DNA of 13,031 nt, from NCBI GenBank assembly GCA_900754475.1, contig CAAECY010000063.1, positions 1 through 13,031 of the forward strand, given 5' to 3'. Every line of letters starts with the position of its first letter. The first letter of the stretch is position 1. Source of the stretch: an uncultured Sutterella sp. (GTDB taxonomy: Bacteria; Pseudomonadota; Gammaproteobacteria; Burkholderiales; Burkholderiaceae_F). This document shows, in pieces, positions 1 to 5,742 of this stretch. A model generated the notes under the pieces. That model searched no databases. It saw only the letters and a program-made list of their open reading frames with translations, and was not told the origin of the DNA. Position numbers and translations under genes: made by a program.

Positions 1-10
1 GCTCTCGGCG

Positions 11-53
11 CTGATCGGTTTTGCAAAAACCGCGTTTTTGCAAAACCGATCAG
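11..53. repeat. 20-bp perfect inverted repeat, 3-nt spacer
   Basis: The left arm CTGATCGGTTTTGCAAAAAC (11-30) is followed by CGC (31-33) and its exact reverse complement (34-53). The left arm also contains an inner repeat, CGGTTTT (16-22) and AAAACCG (26-32). Neither strand has a T-run after the stem. It lies at the left edge of the window and contains the stop of the doubtful ORF. Confidence 0.95.
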
Positions 54-781
54 CTCAAAATCGCCAAAATCTGCGATCGCCCTGCCGCGCGGGCGGGGGA
101 GGAAAGGGAAAGCGCCAAAGACGACGCGAGCAGAGCTCCGAGCAGAAACCGAAGAAACCGACCGGAAGTGCGGCGAAGTCGATCGAACCCCGCACTCGCC
201 CTTACGAGCGGGGCGAGTGCGCGACGGAAGGCGCGCGCGAAGCCCTTGAAGCCCTCGAAGCCCGCCGACGGGAACGCGCACCGCAGCGCCCGGGAGAGGG
301 GCTTCACGACGAAACGCCTGCCGCTTTCACCCCTCGCGAAGCGCACTTCGTGAGATGCTCGCGACGCGAATGACGACGAGAAAGCCAACGAGAAACGGAA
401 GGGGACTTCAAGACCATTCACGGAGCCGCTTAAAAGGCCGCGCAAAAGCTCGTAAAAAGAGTTCGAAAAATAGCTCGAAAAATAGCTCATACGTTGAGAA
501 GAAAAATCGGACATATATCGGGTAATTGCATTCAATTCACGGGGCGAAAGAGAACCACGAGAAAAGCCGAAAACATCGGAATCGGTACGATCACATTCGG
601 GCGCTTGTATCGTGCCTCTACATTCGAATCGTTCACTCTCTCGGGATTCGTGTCGGGCTCGGGTTCGGGCTCCGCAGGGGAGCCGGCGGAAGGCCTCCAA
701 GGCCTGCACGGTCGGGAACGGTGCCGGGCGGTCCGTCGCGGCAGGCGACGTCGGATGGATTGGAAAGAGGTCGGACAACAT
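50..781 (-). CDS. doubtful ORF with C-terminal signal-like segment
   Basis: 243 codons from an ATG at 781 with no Shine-Dalgarno. I recognise no family. The first 50 codons are Arg/Pro/Glu-rich, the middle is AT-richer (repeating SYFSSYFS), and the last third is Phe/Ala/Arg-rich (GFEGFKGFARAF). Residues about 207-233 (RFLRFLLGALLASSLALSLS, then SPARAAG) look like a Sec signal peptide, but only about 10 residues follow before a TGA inside the inverted repeat at 11-53. Later in-frame GTG codons at 346 and 307 could be starts for a shorter gene with a long pre-signal stretch, as in the neighbouring genes. The position after traF, where traH or traG often lies, suggests the 5' end of an exported transfer protein cut off at the repeat. 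It may also be no gene at all. Confidence 0.3.
   Translation of the reverse strand: MLSDLFPIHPTSPAATDRPAPFPTVQALEAFRRLPCGARTRARHESRESERFECRGTIQAPECDRTDSDVFGFSRGSLSPRELNAITRYMSDFSSQRMSYFSSYFSNSFYELLRGLLSGSVNGLEVPFRFSLAFSSSFASRASHEVRFARGESGRRFVVKPLSRALRCAFPSAGFEGFKGFARAFRRALAPLVRASAGFDRLRRTSGRFLRFLLGALLASSLALSLSSPARAAGRSQILAILS
191..221. repeat. 11-bp perfect inverted repeat, 9-nt loop
   Basis: CGCACTCGCCC (191-201) and GGGCGAGTGCG (211-221) form a GC-rich stem with loop 202-210. No T-run follows on either strand, so it is not a classic intrinsic terminator. Confidence 0.8.
463..486. repeat. 12-bp tandem repeat TCGAAAAATAGC x2
   Basis: Two exact copies, preceded by a degenerate copy (TCGTAAAAAGAGT at 450-462). 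If the minus-strand ORF here is translated, it encodes the repeating SYFSSYFSNSFY. Confidence 0.9.
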
Positions 782-942
782 GGTTGAAAAGTTACGGTGA
801 ATGGTGTTGGGAATCGGTCGACGGGTGCTCTTAAAAAGACACCGAAGTCGACAAAGTCATGACAAACAAAACGGTTGAAATAGGGTTGAAAGCGGTCTGC
901 GAAGAAGCATCAAAATGGGATTTCAGAAGCTCATGAAACGAA

Positions 943-971
943 CCTATAGAGCCATACGAAAGAGGTGTCGA
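943..971 (-). promoter_or_regulatory. possible sigma70-type promoter, leftward
   Basis: On the minus strand TCGACA (966-971) and TATAGG (943-948) are separated by 17 nt, matching 9 of 12 consensus bases in an AT-rich block. It would drive whatever lies left of traF. Weak -10; chance is possible. Confidence 0.25.
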
Positions 972-1022
972 AAGGTCGTTTAAAAAGCCTTCGGAAAGTC
1001 CGTTCAAAGACAAAAAAGTGAC

Positions 1023-1058
1023 GCTCTTTCGAACGTTCTTTCGAGCGCTCTTGAAGAC
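1023..1058. repeat. 12-bp degenerate tandem repeat after traF
   Basis: GCTCTTTCGAAC, GTTCTTTCGAGC and GCTCTTGAAGAC follow each other, then TCTTGAAGCCCC. On the mRNA strand the traF frame continues through it as the repeating ERSKERSKER after the traF stop. Confidence 0.75.
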
Positions 1059-1080
1059 TCTTGAAGCCCCTCGAAACCCC

Positions 1081-2676
1081 TCAGCGCGCGCGCTCCGCTC
1101 GGGGGAAAAGCACGCCGGACGTCAAACTCGAAGGCGCTCCCGCGGTCTCTCCCTTTTCGCTCGTAACGCCCGTGACGTCCGTGACGTCCGTAAAGCCCTC
1201 GTGCGCCGCGCGGGAGCGCGCAAAGTCGCGGTCGGAAAGCGTTTCGGTGGCGTTGAGCCGCGCGCTTGCCGAAGCAGCCGAAGCAGCCGGAGAGCCCGCA
1301 ACGACCGATGCGCTCGACTTCGCCGACTTCCCCTGCGTTTCCCACGCCTCTCCCGTCGTCAGCGCCCGCCCGTTGCGCGTGGCGGCCACGGCGTCGGTCG
1401 CTTCCGTGGTGAGCGGCGCCAAAAGAAGCATCAGGCGGCTCCCGAGGTCTTCGACGGAGAGCACCCCTGTCGCAAAGAGGGTCGGCCTGGGGTTGGCCCG
1501 GAGCGCCGGGTGCGTGATCGTGCCCGCCGCAACCATCGCGGGGTTGGGAACGAGCACCGCCGCAGGAAGGCGCGTGAGTCCCAGGGAGGCGACGAGCGCG
1601 TTGTAGGGTTTCGAGGGCGGAAGCCCTGCGTAGGTGACGGGGCGGTCGGAGGCGACGAGGACCTCGATGCCGTTCGTGCGCGCGAAGCTCGCGAGCGACC
1701 GCGCAGCGAGTTCGCTCAAGGGGTCGTCGGCGCGCACGACGAAGAGGATCCCGGCTTCTTGGCCGAGCGACTTCAAAAAGACCGACTTCTCCCGCATCAC
1801 GCGCTCGTTTTCTTCGGCCGTGGCGAAGTTCGCGACGGGGTGCGACGCGGTCCAGTCGTATTGGGGATTCGCAAAGCGCGTACGCTCCCACGCGACCTGG
1901 AAGCGGTGGGCTTTCCCGAGGATGAAGGCGTTGGCCTCGAGGTAGGCGGACACGTGCTCGGGGGTCGGGTCCATGATGGCGCGTTCGAGACGTCGCTCGA
2001 CCTCGGCGCGCAGGGCCTTCACGGTCGTGAAGGTCGTGAGGTCGGGGTCGGGAAGCGCCGTGCCGTTCGAGGACGCAGCCGCTTTACGGTCGTCTTCTTG
2101 GGCGTCCTCTTTACGCGCATCACTTTCATCGACGTGCTCAAGGCGCTCCACGGTCGGGGCTTCCGGTTCGTCAAGCTCCACGCGCACGTCGTGAACTTCG
2201 CGACGCTCTTCCTTTTCGTTCTCTTCCGAACGAGCTTTCGCGCGTCTGCGGGCCTTCTCCGCCTTCTCTTCCTCCTCCGAGTTCCCGTAGAAGAGGAAGG
2301 GGCGGTCGGGGTCCTGCCACACGTCCTCGGTCCACCAGTCGGAGCGGGAGCGGTCTTGGGAAACGGAGGGGGCACCCGCGGCAGAATCCGCAGAGCCCGC
2401 AATGTCCGCACCGGTCGCACCGGTCGCACCGGCAGCCCCATCCGTCACGGCCGGAAAAGCGAGCACGCCCGCCGCGCCGGCGGAAGCGGTCATGGAAGTC
2501 ATCGTCGGAGCCGTAGAGGGAGCCGTCGAGGGAGCAGCCCCGGCCGGCGCGGGCGAGAGCGCCGAAGCGCACGCAAAGAGCCCCGTCAGGGTTGCGAGGA
2601 GCGCGCGACGGTGTTGCCGCTCTTGTCGGTCCGGTCGGTCGCTCGTGAAAGTCGAAATCATCGAAAGTAGTCCCAA
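1081..2676 (-). CDS. traF: TraF, F-type pilus assembly protein
   Basis: 531 residues from the TTG at 2676, or 526 from the ATG at 2661. I prefer the ATG on codon type; a weak GGGA lies about 11 nt before it. The signal peptide ends about residue 48 (SPAPAGAA). Residues 50-110 are a low-complexity linker with GATGATGAD. TraF proper is about 113-421: DWWTEDVWQDPDRPFLFYGN (compare WYWYxDP of the family), a highly charged insert 134-200, DPTPEHVSAYLEANAFILGKA (family nPTpenvxxYmxlq), then the thioredoxin-like fold with GILFVVRADDPLSELAARSL, IEVLVASDRP, LGLTRLPAAVLVPNP and GVLSVEDLGSRLMLLLA. The fold lacks CXXC, as F TraF does. TraF is periplasmic and needed for pilus assembly. Residues 422-531 are an extra Ala/Thr-rich tail with DVTDVTGVT. 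Order after traN matches F. No Shine-Dalgarno stands out. Confidence 0.92.
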   Translation of the reverse strand: MGLLSMISTFTSDRPDRQERQHRRALLATLTGLFACASALSPAPAGAAPSTAPSTAPTMTSMTASAGAAGVLAFPAVTDGAAGATGATGADIAGSADSAAGAPSVSQDRSRSDWWTEDVWQDPDRPFLFYGNSEEEEKAEKARRRAKARSEENEKEERREVHDVRVELDEPEAPTVERLEHVDESDARKEDAQEDDRKAAASSNGTALPDPDLTTFTTVKALRAEVERRLERAIMDPTPEHVSAYLEANAFILGKAHRFQVAWERTRFANPQYDWTASHPVANFATAEENERVMREKSVFLKSLGQEAGILFVVRADDPLSELAARSLASFARTNGIEVLVASDRPVTYAGLPPSKPYNALVASLGLTRLPAAVLVPNPAMVAAGTITHPALRANPRPTLFATGVLSVEDLGSRLMLLLAPLTTEATDAVAATRNGRALTTGEAWETQGKSAKSSASVVAGSPAASAASASARLNATETLSDRDFARSRAAHEGFTDVTDVTGVTSEKGETAGAPSSLTSGVLFPRAERAR

Positions 2677-2766
2677 AAAGAAAGAAGTCCAAAGAAGTCG
2701 AAAGGAAGTCGAAGAAGTCCGTCCCCATGCGTTAGAGGCCCAAAGCCCTTCACGGAAGGAGTGCCC
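2677..2766 (-). other. 90-nt spacer traN / traF, in frame and stop-free
   Basis: The spacer is exactly 30 sense codons in the frame shared by traN and traF, so only the UGA at 2767-2769 separates the two ORFs. It contains the 10-bp tandem repeat. No terminator or promoter is evident. Confidence 0.8.
2681..2720. repeat. 10-bp tandem repeat x4 upstream of traF
   Basis: AAAGAAGTCC, AAAGAAGTCG, AAAGGAAGTC and GAAGAAGTCC follow each other on the plus strand. The mRNA strand is pyrimidine-rich here, which leaves no purine-rich ribosome site in the repeat. Confidence 0.9.
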
Positions 2767-5742
2767 TCAGAAGGGATCGGAGAAGGGCTCGGGCCGCCGA
2801 AAGCCCGCGCTTCCGTGGGTGCCGGAGAGGCCGCTCATCGCGTCGATGCGCTTGCGTTCCTCGTCCGCCTCCCGCGCCGCGCGCGCGATTTCCCCTTCGA
2901 GCGAGTAGGGGCCCCAGAGGGGGTGCTCCCAGGCGGGGCTGCGGAAGGACTGCGTGCCGGGAAGAAGGGCATCCGTGGAAAGGGGCGAGTGCCGCATCCG
3001 ATGCGACCATCCCAGCTCTTTCGATCCGCTTGCCGTGCGTCCGAGCCCCTGCGCCTCCGCTGGCGGCGTCGACGGGTCGCGCGTTTTGCCCGTCGGCCCC
3101 GGCATGGCTTCGGTCGCACCGATCACCCCTTCGAGCATCGCGTCGACGCGTTCTTGGGCGCGTTGGCTGGCGGCCTCAAGGTCGATTTTTCCCGCGTCCG
3201 CCCCCTCGATCGCCTCGTGAATCACGTCGCGCACGAACTCCTGCAAGTCCATCCGCGTGAAGTCGAGGAGTTCGAGCTCTTCCTGCGTGAACCCCCGCAC
3301 GTCGGGATTGACGGGCGTGCCCCACCCGCGACCGAGCTGCGGGCGACCTTGTTCGTTGAGAATTCGGGCAAGGCGCGAGTTGAAGCACACGTACTTTTGT
3401 CGCGTCGTGATGCACTTTCCGCCCGTTTTCTTCTCGCACACGGTCCCCGCGTAGTGGCAGAGGCGCTGGCCGCGCTGCAAAGCCGTCTGCTGGTCTTCGG
3501 CGTCGCACGAGCGGTAGCCCGCGTAGAAGTGCGCCAAGGCCGTTGCCAAAAAGCCCGCGGGCGAAAAGTCGAAGGCGAACCCCTCGGCCGCCGAGTAGGA
3601 GACCGACACACCCCACCAGCTGAAGCTCGGGTTGTAGACCCCCGAAGCGGCCGAGCCGTAGAGCTTGTTCAAGAGCCACTTGGTGGAATCCGAATAGGAA
3701 AGGATGTCGTAGACGTAGGGCGACCCCACGTACTTGACGGCCTCCCAGCCGGCGCGAAGCCCGAAACTGAGCCAAATCGAAAAGCCCCCGGCGTTCGAGG
3801 TCCCCGACACTTCTTCCGTGCGGCAGCAGGAGGCCGCCCCCACGCGGTCTTTGCAGGTGGAGAGGTGCCCCTGAAAGAAGCGGTTCCCCGTCACGTCCCC
3901 GTAGATCGACCCCTGACGACCGATCTCAAACCCCACGACCGCATCCGCGAAGTCCTCGTTTGCGTCCGAGTCGACGGGCGTGCAGATCCCCGCGATGCAG
4001 GCTTCGCCCTGACAGGTTTCACCGATCACGGTTTCGGACCCTTCCTTTTCGCACACGTAGACGTTCACGGGGCGGTCGCACTTCTCCTCTCCCTCGGGGC
4101 AGCCCGAGGATTGGAGGGTGCAGGAGGGGTCCTTTTCAAAGGCCGCACACTCGTTTTCGCCCGAGGCTTGACAGACGTAGGTGTCGGTCGACTGCCAGCA
4201 GTCCTTGTAGACGGGTTTGCCGTTCACGTACTTGATGCCCGGACCCTCGGTGCAGACGGAGTTCGAAAGCGTGCAGCTCGGGTCCTTCTTGAAGTCCCCG
4301 CACGTGTCGACGGGCTCGACCGTTGACGTGTCGCCCGAGTCGACGAAGTCGCCGCCCTGAGGGGGCTTCCCTTCGGAGACGCCTTCGCCGCAGACGAAGG
4401 TCGCTTTCTGCTCGCGACACGACCCGTCGGGGTTTTTCTTCACACAGACGACCTCGCCCTCTCGCCGGCACGTCTTGTCGCGCTCCAGGGCTTCAAGCGC
4501 CGCGCAGCCGTTTTTCCCCTTGGCCGTGCAGTTCATCTTCACTTCGTACTCGGCGCAGGGAAGCGTCACGGTGACGCCCCCGACGGTGACTTTCCCGCCC
4601 TTTTTGACGCAGGTTTTCGAGACGGTCGTACACGAAAGCCCCTCTTTCTGAGCGTTGTCGACCGCCGCTTCGCATTGGGACTCGTCCTCGATGACGCCCC
4701 CCGTCGGGACGTCCACCGTGTCGTCCGCGTCGATGTCGGGACCCGTGACGGGGACGCCCGGGCAGACGTACGTCGCGGACCAGCGCACGCACGTGTTTCC
4801 CACTTTCTGCGCGCAGGTCTTCTCACCCGTTCGGCGGCAGCCGGCGCTCTCCAACTTCGAACAGGACGCCGCCTCGTCGATCGAAGGGCAGGAGATCGTT
4901 TTCTCCTTCACCCAACAGGCGGGAGATGCGGTCACGTATTCGCCCGGGGCGTTCGAGACGGGGATTTGGCGGGGCTTGGAGTCGATGCAGCGCTCGGACG
5001 TGACGCGGCAGCCGTCGTCGGACGAAGAGGACGACGCACGCGAAGACGAAGAGGACGACGAAGAGGACGACGACAGCGAAGCCAAAGCGGACGAGGGAAG
5101 AGAGGCCGCGTTCGTGATGCTCCCGTCCATGCGGTCGTTGCGAAGGAGCGCGTCGAGGTCGTTCGTCGCGCTCTCCATCTTTTCAACAGGCACGGGCGCA
5201 CCCGTCTTCGTTTCGTACGCGATCGACACTTCGATTTTCCCCGCCGTGATCCCCGGGCCCGAGGGCTTCGTCGTGCAGCGAAGTTGCGCTTCAACGGCGA
5301 GGCACTCGCCCGTCGTGCTCTTTTTCGTACAGGTCGTCTTCGTGATCGTGCAGGACGAGGGAACGTGCGCGGCGTCGCAGCGGTTGGCTTCGGGCGACGC
5401 TTGCGTACAGCGGAATTTCTTTTCCCACCGCCAGCAGTCGCGGTGCACGGTGACGCCGTCGATCACGCGGTCTTTGCTGTCAACGCACGTGCGGGAGACT
5501 TCGACGCACTCGCGGGGTTGAGCGGCATGCGCGGGGGCTGCGGGAAGGAGCGCGGCCAAAAACCCCAAGCAGACCGTGCCCGTAAAGCCCTTGAAGCCGC
5601 AGAGACGGAACCCCCGAACGCCTTGGAATAGGGGAGGGACGGGTTCGGCGGCGGAGGTCGACGAGTCGACGCTTTCGAGCTCTTCCAAGAAGCGGGCGTT
5701 CACTTCGGCGGAGATCTCGTACGAGCGGATGGTGCGGCTCAT
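2767..5742 (-). CDS. traN: TraN, mating-pair stabilisation outer-membrane protein
   Basis: 991 residues, longer than F TraN (about 600). A 45-residue extension precedes the leader (about 46-73, ending PAHA). Four Cys-rich modules of about 80 residues follow at 79-155, 245-327, 371-451 and 490-564. Several have the pattern C-x-x-S-x-x-C, a VxV or GKPV turn, a CW or C aromatic stretch, and a C-x-x-L/E tail (VTVHRDCW, KPVYKDCW, CAALEALERDKTC, CTLQSSGC). A poly-Ser tract lies at 224-241. The C-terminal domain is diagnostic: FFQGHLSTCKDRV with SCC at 639-640, LCHYAGTVC, and RLARILNEQGRPQLGRGWG before GFTQEELELLDFTRMDLQEF. TraN sits in the donor outer membrane and contacts the recipient surface, deciding recipient specificity. 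In relatives I recall YCCF and PDCRGFT; here they read YVCF and PDVRGFT. Residues about 840-991 are a hydrophilic tail. The ATG overlaps the upstream stop. Confidence 0.95.
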   Translation of the reverse strand: MSRTIRSYEISAEVNARFLEELESVDSSTSAAEPVPPLFQGVRGFRLCGFKGFTGTVCLGFLAALLPAAPAHAAQPRECVEVSRTCVDSKDRVIDGVTVHRDCWRWEKKFRCTQASPEANRCDAAHVPSSCTITKTTCTKKSTTGECLAVEAQLRCTTKPSGPGITAGKIEVSIAYETKTGAPVPVEKMESATNDLDALLRNDRMDGSITNAASLPSSALASLSSSSSSSSSSSRASSSSSDDGCRVTSERCIDSKPRQIPVSNAPGEYVTASPACWVKEKTISCPSIDEAASCSKLESAGCRRTGEKTCAQKVGNTCVRWSATYVCPGVPVTGPDIDADDTVDVPTGGVIEDESQCEAAVDNAQKEGLSCTTVSKTCVKKGGKVTVGGVTVTLPCAEYEVKMNCTAKGKNGCAALEALERDKTCRREGEVVCVKKNPDGSCREQKATFVCGEGVSEGKPPQGGDFVDSGDTSTVEPVDTCGDFKKDPSCTLSNSVCTEGPGIKYVNGKPVYKDCWQSTDTYVCQASGENECAAFEKDPSCTLQSSGCPEGEEKCDRPVNVYVCEKEGSETVIGETCQGEACIAGICTPVDSDANEDFADAVVGFEIGRQGSIYGDVTGNRFFQGHLSTCKDRVGAASCCRTEEVSGTSNAGGFSIWLSFGLRAGWEAVKYVGSPYVYDILSYSDSTKWLLNKLYGSAASGVYNPSFSWWGVSVSYSAAEGFAFDFSPAGFLATALAHFYAGYRSCDAEDQQTALQRGQRLCHYAGTVCEKKTGGKCITTRQKYVCFNSRLARILNEQGRPQLGRGWGTPVNPDVRGFTQEELELLDFTRMDLQEFVRDVIHEAIEGADAGKIDLEAASQRAQERVDAMLEGVIGATEAMPGPTGKTRDPSTPPAEAQGLGRTASGSKELGWSHRMRHSPLSTDALLPGTQSFRSPAWEHPLWGPYSLEGEIARAAREADEERKRIDAMSGLSGTHGSAGFRRPEPFSDPF
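5020..5073 (-). repeat. poly-serine tract in TraN
   Basis: Residues 224-241 are Ser except for an Arg-Ala pair at 235-236. Codons alternate between TCG, TCC and TCT in partial 12-nt units, so it is not a pure trinucleotide run. It lies between Cys module 1 and module 2 and probably forms a flexible linker. Confidence 0.9.

Larger units (their letters stand above)
782..1080. other. AT-richer intergenic stretch after traF
   Basis: Hand counts give 45% GC at 841-900 and 40% at 901-960, against 67% in a trbC-side gene sample. The only minus-strand ORF wholly inside (831-1013, 60 codons, TTG start) has no ribosome site and no recognisable features, so I do not call it. The block holds a 12-bp tandem repeat and a possible promoter. 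I see no hairpin followed by a T-run that would serve as an intrinsic terminator for the operon. Confidence 0.7.

Noticed and set aside
11..53. Intrinsic terminator of the tra operon
   Set aside because: No T-run follows the stem on either strand and the flanks are mixed sequence. A Rho-dependent or other role cannot be excluded.
463..486. CRISPR-like repeats
   Set aside because: The units are 12 bp, directly abutting and without spacers.
831..1013. 60-codon minus-strand ORF in the AT-rich block
   Set aside because: TTG start, no ribosome site, no recognisable features, and a composition like the non-coding surroundings.
1018..2670. 550-codon plus-strand frame opposite traF
   Set aside because: Arg-rich antisense shadow; the minus strand encodes well-recognised TraF.
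2171..2728. 185-codon minus-strand ORF with an ATG upstream of traF
   Set aside because: It overlaps traF in another frame and has Arg/Gly-rich shadow composition; the ATG lies before the decamer repeat by chance.
2761..4326. 521-codon plus-strand frame opposite traN
   Set aside because: Antisense shadow of the conserved TraN C-terminal domain; no family features.
4655..5521. 288-codon plus-strand frame opposite the TraN modules
   Set aside because: The acidic run (DEEDD) is simply the complement of the TraN poly-Ser tract.
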